Shown: piece after piece, positions 1-12,560 of the stretch
How positions within the stretch are numbered: the first letter of the stretch is position 1
How the letters are laid out: each line of letters opens with the position of its first letter
Assembly (NCBI RefSeq): GCF_964199755.1
Contig: NC_133903.1
Span: forward strand, 54,146,239-54,210,238
Source of the DNA: Larus michahellis
Lineage: Eukaryota; Chordata; Aves; Charadriiformes; Laridae
Reading direction: 5' to 3'
DNA: 64,000 bases
Notes under the pieces: generated by a model
Told to the model about the DNA's origin: nothing
What the model saw: only the letters and a program-made list of their open reading frames with translations
The model's database searches: none
Translations under genes and position numbers: made by a program

Positions 1-2100
1 ATCGAGTCGCTGTTGTCGCACGGGCCGTACTTTCCCGTGCTGGCGGTGTCCCCTCAATGCAAGTTCGTTCCTCGCACGATAACGGATTAATCTTCAGCGA
101 ACCTCTGCAGGTTAAATCACGCGGAGTAAAGACACGAAGCACACCTGGGCAAGACTGAGGAGATTAATTAATTCTGCAAATGCTACTGTATATCTTTAAG
201 GGTAGCTAAACTTTAAAAATATTACCGCATTTCCCAAGAGCTGCGGTACCCGCTCGGCTGCTCTGCGAGGCTTCTGCGGGTGTGGGACATGGAAAAAATA
301 GGTTTCTTTACAACCTGTAAAGTTTTCTTTAAAGCTTTTCTCTGTGCAGCGCCTTCTTCTTAAAAGATAGGTGCAGAAATTAACATTTGCAGAAAGGAAT
401 TTTTTGCATTTAAGCCATTCGGGCTGTTTTCTAGCCAAAAAAAAAATCACTGGGGGCTGGAGCAGCTCTGCCACGGGGCCCTGGGGGACGGGAGACAGGG
501 ACCACCGGGACCAGCCCTTCCCAGGGCAGCACGGGCTGCAACGCCATGTTATTTTGGGGGAAATGAGTGTTTTCTAACAAATAGTTGCCCGACACTCGTA
601 AACCGCCTCTGTTTCCTTTCTCACACCCCCGCGCAGCTTGGGCTGAGGCCACAGGGCCGGGACGGCAGGTTTGGGCACGGCTGTAATGTCACTGTCCTCG
701 GAGGCTGCCCTGGTGCCACCGCTGCCCGGTGGAGCAGCTGAGGACAGTCGGAGCCCATTCAGTTCAGATTTTTTTCTCATGAAGGTGATTAAATGTTAAG
801 GAAACCCAAATCTGCCCTCACAGAAAACACAGTGCCCCAAGCCGGGGCTCACCAGCGGCGATCCCCCCACCAGCCCTGGGAGGAGGGGGGAGAAGGAGGG
901 CAGGGCTCCCACTTTGGGGCAGAAAGCTCGTCTCGAGGCAGCAAAATGGAGCCCAAATGGCGTCAGTGCCCCTTTGGCTCGGAGACGAGCCCAGGTCTGG
1001 GCCCGCCTGGCCGGGGGCCGCGGGAGCTGGGTGGCCCCTCCGAGCAGGGGGCGTCGGGATGGGAGGAGGGGGGGGAGGGGGACAGGGAACCCCCCCCGCG
1101 CACATGGCTGGGCGAATACACGCAGAAAAATGAAAATATGCTTTTTTAAAAAATAAAAAAAGCTGAATTACGCAGGGAAGTTGAATTACAGGGAAGGTTC
1201 CTCCCCGTCGCCCCGTCTGCGGCCTGCGCGGCCCGTGCTGTGCTCACCTCCGGCTCCTTAATGCTGCCCCTTTCTCGCTCCCGACCCCCGCGCTCTCCTC
1301 CATCGCCTCCCCCTACAAAAATCATTCACTACTATTTATTTATACCCTTTATTATTGAGGCCATGGGCTGAGGCTCCACTGGGTTTCGGTGGAGGAACCA
1401 GGAGGGGCTCCAGGAGGGCGGCCAGACCCTGCCCCGTGGGGGTGATGCCGCGCCGGGAGCTTGGGCACCATCTCCCGCTTCCTCGCTCCTTCTCTTGCAC
1501 CTTTTGTTTCACTCTTTCTTTCTCTTTCTTCCTGCGGAAGAAAAGGTCTCCATCAGCATCTAAGGAAATAAATCCCATTTATTATTTATTGCTATCAAAA
1601 TGTGTCAGCTGGCCTCGGGATGCAAGAAGAATACGCAATAGCCCACGAACAGAAAATTAAAAACTTTGGGTGGAAAAGGTCCAAGGTGGTGTTTAAGCAG
1701 AGAAACGCGGGCAGTTGCTGCTCTGCCCCGGAGGGAGAAGCGATGGGATGCGCTTACAGGGAGATCTGTACAGTGCAAAGCACGACGAGAGGCGTGTGTT
1801 TCTGTGCCGGGTGAAAAACCTGCTGCCCCGGCGCTCCCTTTTGAGTGAGTTTTCATTTATCACCATTTGATTTTTCATCAGTGGAAGAAATACAGGCTGA
1901 AACACCCATTCAGGCCATAAATCCCAGGGCATGCAAGCCCTTTTTTTCCTCAAAAGGACGCTCCGTGGCGTGGTGGGGGGTGAAGTTGCAGCGAGCGCGG
2001 TGGTGACAAAGTTATTTCTACCGAATTTTGACACGTTGGGTGTTTTTGCCTTTCTTTCCCCAAACGTGGACTCAGCCAAATTTCTTTTGTATTGCTGATA
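1..2100. other. Non-coding DNA, GC-rich, no gene seen
   Basis: The sequence is mostly GC-rich with G-runs (850-1100). Open frames on both strands overlap each other and have low-complexity Pro/Gly/Arg composition, so I treat them as chance. An AT-rich 'tactatttatttataccctttattattgagg' type stretch near 1,330-1,360 resembles non-coding conserved DNA, but I cannot verify this. Confidence 0.5.
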
Positions 2101-2545
2101 CATAATCTTCAGAAATTGTCAATCTTCTCTCAACCTTATTGTTATTGCACAGATATCCTGAAGGGATTACTCACGTGTCGTGAAACAACCTCCTTTTAAA
2201 TTCCCGTTACTGGCGGATCTGGCCACTTAATCTCTTCCTTAATTGTAAGTGTTCCTGATGATGCGACAAGAAAATGGCTCGGGGAGTAGTACCAAGGCGG
2301 TGGGTTCATCCGCTGTCTTTAATCTGCCGAAGACAAGCCAAGACTGGAAATATTTATTGGTTCAGTACTTCAGCAACACGGTATTAATTGCCTCCGCGTG
2401 TTGTGATAGGTAGTTAGCGCAAGGGTATTAATGAAAATAGCGCCACTTCATTTTAAAATTAACTGCTTGGCCATTCAGCAACATGAGCTGATAAATTATG
2501 GCAATAAATTTGCGATGGAGATTTATGCCGCCGTAAGTGGTGCTC
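2101..2545. promoter_or_regulatory. Candidate conserved non-coding element A
   Basis: A repeat-free block with balanced composition and many TAAT/ATTA-type homeodomain cores, bounded on the right by GC-rich simple DNA. It lacks reading frames of quality. The look is that of vertebrate developmental enhancers; conservation cannot be tested here. Confidence 0.3.
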
Positions 2546-2967
2546 GTGCCCGCAGGCGCGCTCCGGCAGGGACGGGGACACGGGGACGGCACCCCCCACC
2601 TCCCCTAACCCGTAGGCAACGCCAGGATTTTTTTTTTTTAAACCCTTCCGGAAATGTGGGTTCAGGAGTTTCGTGACCTTTTGGGTGAGTTTTGGTGCTC
2701 CTTTAAGATGAATGATGCTCAGGGGGCAAAGGGACCCTCCTTGCCCAGGTGGCTGGAGGCACGGCCAGGTGGCAAACGGGATGCTCCGAGCCACATCCTG
2801 TTCCTCCGGGCGGATGGAAACGCGGCTGAGCTTTCCCCGGCGGCGTTATTTCATCCAGGCCATTGGAGAGGAGAGGGGCCACCTGATAAACCATGCGGTC
2901 ATCCCTGTTTTCCCCAAAAAACCTTTGAAATATAGAGTTAGGCTGCTGGTGCTGCAAACTGGCAAGT

Positions 2968-3004
2968 TTGTTGTTGTTGTTAATTATTATTATTATTATT
3001 ATTA
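2968..3004. repeat. (GTT)n-(ATT)n microsatellite
   Basis: Four or five GTT units are followed by about seven ATT units. Confidence 0.9.
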
Positions 3005-3274
3005 GCCAGTGAATGGCATCTCTTGCCAGTGCTGGACCCACCATGTGTTTATTTCTGTCCTGCTCTTCCCTCCCCCGGGGCAAAGCAAAGCATGGCTGCG
3101 GTTCGGGTCAGACCCAAACCCACCTCTTTTTCCGTGTTTTTTTCCGCCCGATTTGCTCGGGACAGGAGGGGGAGACGCGCGGGCAGGGCCCGCAGCCCGC
3201 CCTGCGCCGCAGAAATATTCATCGACGGAGGATGAACGGCAGCTCCCTGCCTTGGGCGGCGAAGAAATTGGAAA

Positions 3275-3860
3275 ATGTTCCTATAAATGTGATTCATACA
3301 ACATAACACCTGCCTGCACACCGCATTATCCAAACCTATTAGGATGAAGGAGACGCAGCCAAGTATTTCGCTACATGGGGGTTTAATTTTTTCCCCCCAT
3401 TGTTCCTTATTTCCCCACAGAAATTGTCTTTTTTTTTTTAGTTCCAAAGCCGAAGAAATGCCGCATTTTGCTATTGGGTTGGAAGACACGCAACTTTTAG
3501 AGAAACTTCAGCTGGATGTTGCATTTATAAATAAATGTGACAAATTTAATAGGGTAGGATAGGTATTTGAATTATTGATTGTTAAATATTTAAGCTCCGA
3601 GTCCCCATCCATCAGCATGTGTGAGAAAGCTCGGGGCAGATTTATGATGCTGGAGTTTCCCTGGTTAGCTGGCACTTGGCATTTCGATTAATTATAGCCC
3701 ACACATTCGGGTTTTTTCAGGATTTGTTAGAAGTATTTATAAAAGATGTCCCTATTATACCATTTAAATATTGTTTGTGCAACTGGAACATGTTTTCTAT
3801 TGGGGATTAATACACTGTTTGATTTAGGGGAAAATTAAATTAGAAGGTGTAAGTCTCAGG
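3275..3860. promoter_or_regulatory. Candidate conserved non-coding element B
   Basis: Repeat-free AT-rich block containing features such as cgattaattatagcc and atttataaataaatgtgaca, flanked by GC-rich low-complexity DNA. Regulatory function is inferred from composition only. Confidence 0.3.
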
Positions 3861-5170
3861 AGATGAATGCTTTATTTGTAAAGGGTTTCCACCACTGGAA
3901 AGCACAAAGTTTTTCTTTTATGTATAAATATTTTGCTCTGGGTGTTTCCGGGGGTCTGCGGGTGGGTGGGAAGTCCCAAAAGTGCCCTCGGCGATGGGGA
4001 GCTGGAGAGGAGGCACAGGGCGGCGAGGGCACGGGATGAAATACATCGTATTTATTAAAAATGAGGGATTTAGGGTCTCCCCCTCTATTGATTTCCCCGG
4101 GAAGGATGCGAGCCCAGGGGCGGGAAGGGTCTGTGCGAGGGGAGGAATCTGCCCGCGGCCCTCGGGTCAATAACGCGCCTCTAAAAAAAACCACCCTCCC
4201 GAAATGCGTAGCTTTATGATAGATTGTAATTGCTCGAGAAGAGCCATTACGGCCCCCTAGGTCAATACTCTGCATTTCCAAAGTGCTTTAATTAATACAT
4301 ATTTACATCAGGTAATAGCAGGGATTTCTTTGAGCCGTGCTATTAGGCCAAGAAAGGCCCTAACTTTCATAATTCGGGCGGGGGAAAGAGTTTAGTCTCT
4401 TTATTGCACCTTATAAAAGTGCACCTTAATGTCACGAGCAGCAAGAAAAACTCCGTCCAGCGAGAGCGTCGCGTCACCCTGCACCAGGGAGGTGGCTCGG
4501 GGGGTCCCGCATGGCACAGGGGGGGCCCAATGATGGCCCCAAAGCTTTGGCAACTCACCCACCACAACCCCCTTGTCCTTCTGCTCCTGGTTTTATCTTT
4601 CGGAGTCATAAATAAGTTCATATAAGATAAATCACGCTTGCTGCAGGTCGTCCGGCTCCACGGCCAGGCTCGGTGGGAATGAAGGATGGTGGCACTGGGA
4701 ACGCGCCTGGGCACCCCGGATTATTCTGGAGACGGTGACCCCCACCCTCCAAAGCATTTTTAAGTGATAACAACTGCTTTCAACCGTCAAGTCACCAGTC
4801 CTGCTCGTGGGGACCACCAGGCTTGGCCACCTCCTGGTGTTACCCGCCTTCCTCCTGGGTGCTGCTGGGATGCTGCACGTGCGGTTAAATATATACCCTT
4901 AAATTGCTGCAATTCTGCATCCGCTCAGGGCTCGGGCTGGTGGTGTGAAACTCAGGGGACATCGATCGACCTGCCACAGTAATGCCAGGCGTGTGTCTTG
5001 CCGTGAGAGTGAGAGGTGGCACATCTCTCCCGGGCCCAGGCTGAGCCCTGCGTGGGGAGCTCCGACCGGCAGCTTAGAATAGCCCGAGGTAACACTAAAA
5101 ATATAGATGCTATAAGGCTATTGATTATTTTTTTTTTTAAAACTTTTTTTCCCCCCTCCCCCGCAACCAC
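3861..5170. other. Non-coding DNA, mixed composition
   Basis: Alternating GC-rich and AT-rich short segments; an AT-rich unique segment at about 4,200-4,340. No supported gene. Confidence 0.5.
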
Positions 5171-5640
5171 AAATTAGAAACGGCACTGCTAAAAATCACT
5201 GGTCTATCCACAAATTTTAATTAAAACCTAAATAAATCATTTTCGGCGCTGCACTCGCATATAAACAATGAGGGAGATGGCACACTTACAGCGGCTTGTC
5301 AGCGTTGGGTGACTAATGAGTCGCTGTGAAAATACAATCTGAAGGGCCGGAATTGAAAGCAGATTCCCGGGCTAACGAAGGGCACATGCGACCCCGCCGC
5401 GGCCATCGCAGCAGAAGGCACCGAAACCACCTCGCGGGGCTGGGGAGGGGAAGGAAAAATTTCGTTAAGGCTGGCAGGACGAGCCTTTATTAAATAAAAC
5501 GCGGCGCTGTAATGCGATATTGCAGCTGCAGCCTTTTCGCCACGTTATGGAGTAATGTTTTCCCCTGTCCTTGCAGCAAACAATAACCATATGCTGGATT
5601 TGTTACCAAATGTTTATTTTATTTCTTCATTAGTGCACAA
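5171..5640. promoter_or_regulatory. Candidate conserved non-coding element C
   Basis: AT-rich, repeat-free block with TAAT cores and a near-palindromic AP-1-like string TGACTAATGAGTC at about 5,311-5,323. No coding potential. Regulatory role is inferred. Confidence 0.3.
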
Positions 5641-6414
5641 CGAGGAGTCAGGGAAAAAAAAAAAAAGGTTTCGTTGCTCCAAGAGCTTCTAACCAGGGCC
5701 CCAGATGTCTCAGGCTGAGGAGCTCGTGCTGCTGCCCAGGGCCCGTTTGACCTTGTCCTGAGCTGCGGGGTCCCGTGTGTCCCCGTGCCACCCCCGGGCC
5801 CAGCGGTCCCAGCTGGGGACATCCAGCTGGTGTGGGAGCGGAGAGGCAGGATGGGTGCCATGAAGCGCACTGTTCCTCCCACCCCTGGGCACCGTCAGGA
5901 GAACGGCTGAGCGAGGCGCCAACGTTGAACAAATCCTTCTCCCTTGTTTTACAAACTCCCCCTGTCTGATGGGGACAGGGGGACGAGCCGTTGTTTGGCA
6001 CAGCAGAAGTGAATTCCTGGCTGCGCGCTGGAGCAGAGACCTCAGCCACCCACCGGTGAAGCTGATGAGCTGCTGGTGTCCAGCACAAATGGAAGCCCCG
6101 AGGTCAGCTGGGAACCCACCGTGGTCAGCTGTGGCTCTCAAAAAGCCTCTGAACTAAAAGCCAGTTTTACAATGTCGTCTTTCCCTTGCTAAAAGCGATG
6201 GCCTTGGCCAAGCTCTGCTCAGGGCACTCGGGCTCTGCCTGTGGCTGCAGGGGCTGGAGGAGGAGCCCGTGGGACATCGCTGGTGCCTTCAGGGACCATC
6301 CCAAGGTGGTGCTCCTAAGGCAGAGGGGCTGGCGCAGCATCAACAGTGCGATGGGCTTGGGCATGGCTGTGCTTCTCCACAGAGCTGCTGCCCTGCGTGG
6401 ATCTCTCCACTCCA
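5641..6414. other. Non-coding GC-rich DNA before the minisatellites
   Basis: No gene is supported; overlapping open frames on both strands have no recognisable family and no start or splice context. Confidence 0.5.
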
Positions 6415-6622
6415 CATGGACCCTTCCTTCCTGCAGAGACCCCATCCTTCCCACATGGACCACCTCCTCCTTGCATAGACCACCCCATCCCTGCATGGAC
6501 CTCCTCGTCTCTGCATGTACCACCTCCTTCCCGCATGGACCACCCCCTCCCTACATGGACCACCTCCTCCTTGCAGGGACCACCTCCTCCCCACATGGAC
6601 CACCTCCTCCACGCACAGACCA
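6415..6622. repeat. 20-bp minisatellite, about 10 copies
   Basis: Units are close to catggaccacctcctccttg and are repeated about ten times with point changes; one early unit is 19 bp. Because 20 is not a multiple of three, each frame on either strand reads through rotating repeat peptides, so long open frames here are artefacts. Confidence 0.93.
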
Positions 6623-6957
6623 GCGACGACGCCGCCACGGGAAAGTGTCCTCCCAAGGCCAGCATTCATATTTCAACCAGTAAATTTCCACAACTGCTTT
6701 GAGTTTTCTTAGGGAACATTTTCTCCACCAAACATTTTAGGCAGTTTCAAAGCTTGGGATTTTCCCCTCCAAGGGACTGAGGAGTCTCCGGGCGAGAGCT
6801 GCGTCTCCCACACACGCAGGCAGCTCAGAGCCGCAGTTCCTCAAGAACACCCAACAGCACAAGGCTCGCTGCAGCCCGGCACGTGCCAGCAGCCCCGCCA
6901 GCCGCAGCGAACCATTTCCAGCAAAGACCAAAGAATTGACTTGCTCCCAAAATACCC

Positions 6958-7142
6958 AAGAACGATGCTGTTTCCACCAAGAACGATGCTGTTACCACCA
7001 AGAATGATGCTATTTCCACAAGAACAATGCTATTCCCACCAGGAATGATGCTATTTCCACCAAGAATAGTGTTATTACCACCGAGAATTATGCTGTTTCC
7101 ACCAAGCACGGTGCTATTTCCACCCAAGAAGGATGCTATTTC
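6958..7142. repeat. 21-bp minisatellite, about 9 copies
   Basis: Units are close to aagaatgatgctatttcca plus cc, with lengths of 20-22 bp. It lies only 335 bp from the 20-bp array but is unrelated in sequence. The 21-bp unit keeps a minus-strand frame open (a Gly-Gly-Asn-Ser-Ile-type repeat), with no sign that it is expressed. Confidence 0.93.
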
Positions 7143-7884
7143 TTTTTGGGGGGGGTGGTAACTCAGCCCAGGGCATCCCAGGCAAGGAAATGCCTGGAAA
7201 CGGGAGCTGGGCCGCCTCACTCGCCTTTGCTTTTAGGGTTTTTTTTTTTCCCGCTCTAAAGCAGCCTTGTGAAAAGAAAGAAAAATATTATGCTGCGTGT
7301 GTGTGTTGCTTCTGCAATTCCAAACCCTGTCTTGACAGGGGGAAAAGAAAAAAAAAATAAAAAAGAAGGAGAAGAAGAAGAAAAAAAACCTCAAACCGCT
7401 CCCAACTGCAGCACATGCTCATGGAAACAAGATGTGGCGCACATGAGGCTGTCCCAGGGAGAAAGTTTGCTAAAAATAACATATGCAGATTATGTACATA
7501 AAATGTCATGAAATATCAGCACATAAAACCGTGTGGTAGTTCAGGCTGTTGCAATTACAGCTCAAACGTGCCAGATGAAGGACACGCAGCGTTTGGTGCG
7601 TCTGCAGCGGGAGCCAGGCGTGGGGCCGGATCCTCTGTGCAGGCCCCGGCACCACGGCCCGCCCTGCAAAGCCAAGGCCCTGCGAAAATATTGGGGTTTG
7701 GGGCTCATTACTATTATTTTCTGGCTAAGGAGGGATGGGGATAGCCCTTGGGCTGTCTCTAAAGGCCTCGTAGCTGCGAGGGGCCCATTCCCAAGAGCCG
7801 GGGAGGGGGTGGGTTGGGGGTCGCTCCACCGGCCGGGAGCAAACCTGGGCACGGCCGTGGTGGAGCTGCCAGGAACACCCAGCC

Positions 7885-8135
7885 TGGAGGAATTGCACCA
7901 GGGGAGGTTTAGATTGGATATAAGGAAAAATTTACTCACTGAAAGGGTTGTCAAGCATTGGAACAGGCTGCCCAGGGAAGTGGTGGAGTCGCCATGCCTG
8001 GAGGTACTTAAAAGACGAGTAGACGTGGTGCTGAGGGACACGGTTTGATGGTGGACTTGGCAGTGCTGGGTTAATGGTTGGACTCGATGAACTTAAAGGT
8101 CTTTCCAGCCTCAGTGATTCTGTGATTCTGTGATT
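7885..8135 (+). mobile_element. CR1 LINE 3' end fragment
   Basis: It has the classic CR1 3' UTR order: ggggaggtttagattggata, ttggaacaggctgcccaggg, agtggtggagtcgccatgcc, gttggactcgatgaacttaa, ending in three 8-bp repeats (tgattctg). The copy is 5'-truncated. Confidence 0.96.
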
Positions 8136-8220
8136 TCCAGTTGTTGAAGTTCACCTGGGCGCAGGATGGGGCTGTGGCTGGCGAGCCAGAAAGCAAATCT
8201 CAAAACCAGGTGATTTTTAA

Positions 8221-8286
8221 CCCAGAGCATCATTCATCCTGGGTGAAGCAGACCCCAGAGCATCACTCATGCTGGGTGAAGCAGAC
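8221..8286. repeat. 33-bp direct duplication, two copies
   Basis: Two adjacent 33-bp units (8221-8253 and 8254-8286) begin cccagagcatca and end gtgaagcagac; they differ at two positions. It is a recent local duplication, and the open frame across it has no other support. Confidence 0.9.
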
Positions 8287-11200
8287 CCCTACCAATTCCT
8301 TTGCCAGAGGAAAGATCCAGGTAGCTAATTTTGCTTGTGTATGGCAGGATCTCAACACCCTTTGAGGCACTAACAAGGCCTGCCAGGCCCCCCTGAAGTC
8401 CTTCGGGATGGCATTATAAGGCGCTGACATTTTCCGCGCTCCCTCCTTAAGTCTTCTGGCTGCGGTATAAATTTTCCTCAAGTTCTGCTTTTGTTATTTG
8501 CGTGCATCTACAGGCTGTTTGTTTTTACACGGTGACCTACATAACTCACTTTAATACGCCCTGAGGCAGCGGGGTTGGGCTGGAGGGGCGTCGGGGGGGA
8601 CGCAGCGGCTCCAGCTGCGAGGAAACCATCCTTTCTGGATTTTGGGAGAGACATCGGGGGCAACGGCATCCCCTCCCCTCGCTGCCCTCCATGCTGTTGG
8701 AAATAGTGTCAGGCCATTTCCATTGGTGGCCAAAACCATGGATGAACTCTTCTTAACTGTCAATTTTAAGAAGATTTTCATTTTTTTATTTAATTTCTGG
8801 CCCCTCTGTTGTCTCCCTTGTTTGCTCCTCGTGAGATAATGGCTCTTGTTAGTGGAAACACGGCGATGCTCTGGGAGCCCCCAACCGCAGGGAAGGTGGG
8901 GGAGGTCCCTCAGGCCACGTACTTCTGCGTATATGGGAATGTATATCTTGTTTCGCAGTTTGTCCTCACAGAAGAGCCGTCAGGACGTGCTGCTGTTGTC
9001 CCCGTGGCAAGCACAGCCTGACCCTGGGTCACCACTTCTGCCTCTCCTTCACTTAATATTAAATTTTAGTAATTAAATATTAGTAAATATTTAAGTAAAA
9101 TGGAGTTGGCTCTGATTCGGGAAAAAACGGAAGTTACTGGATAAAGGCAGCGGGGTGCAGGGACACCCTGGCTGGAGGGGACGTGTCCCCCATGGGCACC
9201 GTGCCTTGCCCACCGCCTGGTACATAGAATCATAGAATCATAGAATTGTTGAGGTTGGAAGGGACCTTTAAGATCATCGAGTCCAACCTTTAGCCTACCC
9301 TGACTCCTACATGGAGCATCTCCCTCGGCACCACACAGGGATTTGGACCGAGACCTCCCTGGGCATCTCGGTGGTGCCGGGGGGGACCAGGCTCTGCCCT
9401 CCCCCAGCCCTTATGAACTATAGTATTCTCTTAAGTTATCCATGTTACACATTTTAATCACTTTTCTTGCAAATATAGTTTTTACCCAGGTAGCTGGCCA
9501 GAATTACGTTACTTTACAATAGATTTTTATTTCTTCCCCCCCGCCTCCCTCAAGGATACTTTTGATTTCAGCAAAGGCACGCTGCTCCGGCGGCTCCGGG
9601 GGCAAGCGAGGCCCTTTGCACGGCACACAGAAAAGCGCCGCGCTTCATCGCTTTCTCATTTTGTCGCTTTTGCTGGATATTGCCGGGGTGTTTTTATTTT
9701 TATTCCCCCACACACACACACTTCCTTTTCTTTCTTTCTTTCCAGTCCTCTTGAAAGGAGATGATGGGAGGAGAGGAATATCCATCTCCCAAGTTTGCTC
9801 ACGTGGCCGCCGGCGGCTGGGCAGACTTTTCCTGGTGTGTGCCCGCGCGGCGGCCGGCCCCTGGCAACCCCGGTGCCGGGACAGCCATGTGAGGAACGAC
9901 GCTGTTTGTTTGCTCCAGGGCCAGCCGATTTGTCACTGGCCATTTTGCCTCCAAAGCTTTAATATTCCACGAGACGCGGGGCGGCCGGGCGCTGCGCAAC
10001 CATGGCCGGGCGCTGCGGCTCGCTTCCCTGCAGTGCAGGGAAGGCTGTCGGGGAGGCGGGGGGAGTGAGTTGTGTACTGCGGCAGATGGGACTCTTTTTA
10101 TTTCCATTGATTTTCAGTTAATAACTTTTAACCTCCTGAACTGAGGCGGCTGCCGACGGGGCTCGTGCGGGGAGCGATGGGGACGCAGCCTGAGAAACGC
10201 CGGGGGCTCGGCTGGGGGGGCGCATTCCGGCCTGGCCAGGGATGGCAAGGGGACCCCAAAGGGGAGGTTTGTGGCTTGAGGGACACCCCGATGGGCCACA
10301 CGGTGGTTATTGATTTAGGAAACTGGCACCTTAGCGGGGAGCCCACCGACCCCCCTTGCCCCATCCCCAAGGGTGCCAAGCAGCCTCGGTTTCTCCGCTC
10401 TGGGAAATGGGTTGATTTTCCTCATTAAAAATGGACAGGAGGGACAATACAAAGATCCCAAGCGTAAATCTTCCTAAAGGTCCCTCTTCCCTCAGCACCC
10501 CACGCCGGAGCCCTCCCACAACCCACCTGGATGAAGGAAAAGCCATTTTGCCAGCATTTTCTCAGCTGTGATGCTTTCCCTGGTTGAGAGCCCATGTCAC
10601 TGAGCTGTGATCCCTCACCTTTACAGACGCAGAGCCGAGGTCTGCGGAAGTATTTCTTAATTCTAAATAACATCTTTGCACCATTTGGGAGGTGTTTAGC
10701 GTGGTTTTTTTTTTTTGTTTTCTTTCCAAAGGAAGGTTGGAAGAAAAGCAGTTGCTTGGCCGCGAGCGGGTGGGCACAGCTGAGTGGCAACATCCAACAC
10801 GATGTCCGATGTTCCTGCAGAGGAAGAGCATTTTCCCAGTGAGATTTTGGAAGGGTCAACCTGGATGTGGGGCAGGAAAGCTAGCGAGGTCTCCCATTCC
10901 CTGTGGCACGGGGAGGAGAGGAAAGGGCTGAAATTATCTCAGTTATTGTCTGATGCAAAGGAGGAGGAAATAGCGCAGGGCAATTCTTTAAAAGGCAAAG
11001 GGTGAGCGATGGAGAGCCCTCCTCCCGGCCGACGTGCGCCCTGTGCCACCCACAGAGGATGCAGCATCGGGATGCTCCGGCGGCAGAGCCTGTGCCACAG
11101 GGCAAGCCGCTGCCCGCGGCAGTGTTCGCACCCGATGCTGTAGGAAACGCTGACTGCCCTTGCTATGGGGCAGGCAGAGGGGTGACAGCGGTGCAAAATC

Positions 11201-12120
11201 CTGCAGCCTGATGACACTTGTGGAGCTGCGGCGGCGCAGGCAGTCCAGGCCGGACGGGAGCCTCCTGGCTTCCCGATAAAGGAAAGGGAATTTCTCATCA
11301 TTTCAGCTGTAGAAGGAAGGCTTGAAAGCGCACGTTCTGGAGCCAGAAGACGAAGGAAAATCAGATGAAATATACTTCTGAAAAGGATTTCGAAGTGAGA
11401 CTCATGACTTTTTAATGGACCGGACTGATTTAATTCCCTTTGCGTCGCTGCCGGCTGGTGCAGCTCCGGCTTCTTGCTGTCCGGTCAAGCCAAGGGTCCT
11501 TCCCTGCTGCCACAGGACACTGCCCCAGCCAAACTCCTGTGGTTCGGCTTCAGGGAAGGGCAAGGGATTCATGTGGACACGTGAAGCACTATGTAGTGCA
11601 GCCAGGAATACGTTTGAATTCTTAAGGTCAGCAGTTCAACATCATGCTGTTACGCCCGTCTCAGGTATTTCATTCCCTTTGTAAGTGCTCATCGTGAGAC
11701 AGACCAGTGGAGGCACAGCCAGTTCTTGATTTGGGGGATTTCTTCTTGGATGGCACGCTGGAAAGGGACTTCAAAGGCTGCCACATCACTGTGCTGGAAG
11801 AGGACAGTGGGGCGTGAGCAGCTTGGGGGAGGTTGGTTTGGTCATCCAGCTCCAAAACAGGGGCAGGAGGGATGGCAGGCTTGCATCCCCTCTGCGTGGA
11901 AGTGAGAATGTGAACAGAGCTCACAAGAGCAGCCATCTATGCCCACACACGTCCCTTCAAAAACCTTCAAACAAACACCGTTCTGGGGAAACAGCTGGTT
12001 GAGAAAACCAGAGGTGCTGGGTGCTGGAGGCAGTTGGCCTTCATCTTTCTCAACTACGTGCACAAAACCGATTCTTACCTTCCACCCACCACATACACCC
12101 GGCTTTGTTCGCTGCCGTCG
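8287..12120. other. Non-coding DNA with one CR1 tail
   Basis: Apart from the CR1 fragment near 9,224 and a (CA)n run near 9,708-9,722, this is unique sequence with GC-rich patches (9,550-10,060 and 10,140-10,300). I see no supported exon. Confidence 0.5.
9224..9330 (-). mobile_element. CR1 LINE 3' end fragment
   Basis: Starts with atagaatcatagaatcatag, the reverse complement of the CR1 terminal repeat, then gttggaagggacctttaaga and tcatcgagtccaacc. It is the extreme 3' end in minus orientation; the right boundary is approximate. Confidence 0.95.
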
Positions 12121-12560
12121 GCACAATAGCTTTTAAGGATAGTCTTATCTTTGTTCACCTAGGAGAAAGTAATTGGTCAAATTTAATTCAAAGAGAGATC
12201 AATTAGGAAAGGTTGTGATAGACAGTTAGGTCACCAGCAACTCCTATAAATCGCGGGTAGAATTTCCTCCCTTGCCATATACCGGTTTGATGAAGGAAAT
12301 GGCTCATTTGCAAGCTAAAGGTTTAATTAGGAGAAAAAAAAGGTCAGTAGAGATCAGATGTGAATTGCAAAGTGCTAAAGAAGTTTACTGCAGCGACGTA
12401 TTTATTGAGAGCCGTGCTATAGATCTGCTCCCTCTCTGCCCAGAATGCTAATAGCACCCCTTTGAATTTTTCCTATCAACAGAAAAATCATTGATAATAC
12501 GTGGGATGCTTTAAAACTGTTTGGCGCACACTTTCTTTTAATGATAATCAAAGGGCTTTG
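12121..12560. promoter_or_regulatory. Candidate conserved non-coding element D
   Basis: Repeat-free AT-rich block with several homeodomain-like and TCF/SOX-like strings (for example aatcaaagggc at about 12,547-12,557). It is flanked by ordinary DNA. Function is inferred only. Confidence 0.3.

Noticed and set aside
6186..6702. Overlapping repeat-peptide frames on both strands
   Set aside because: They are produced by the 20-bp minisatellite, which stays open in several frames.
6825..7220. 131-codon minus-strand frame with Gly-Asn-Ser-Ile repeats
   Set aside because: It is the translation of the 21-bp minisatellite; no sign of expression or conserved flanks.
7533..8048. 171-codon plus-strand open frame
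   Set aside because: Its second half is a translation of the CR1 3' UTR, a common source of false avian proteins.
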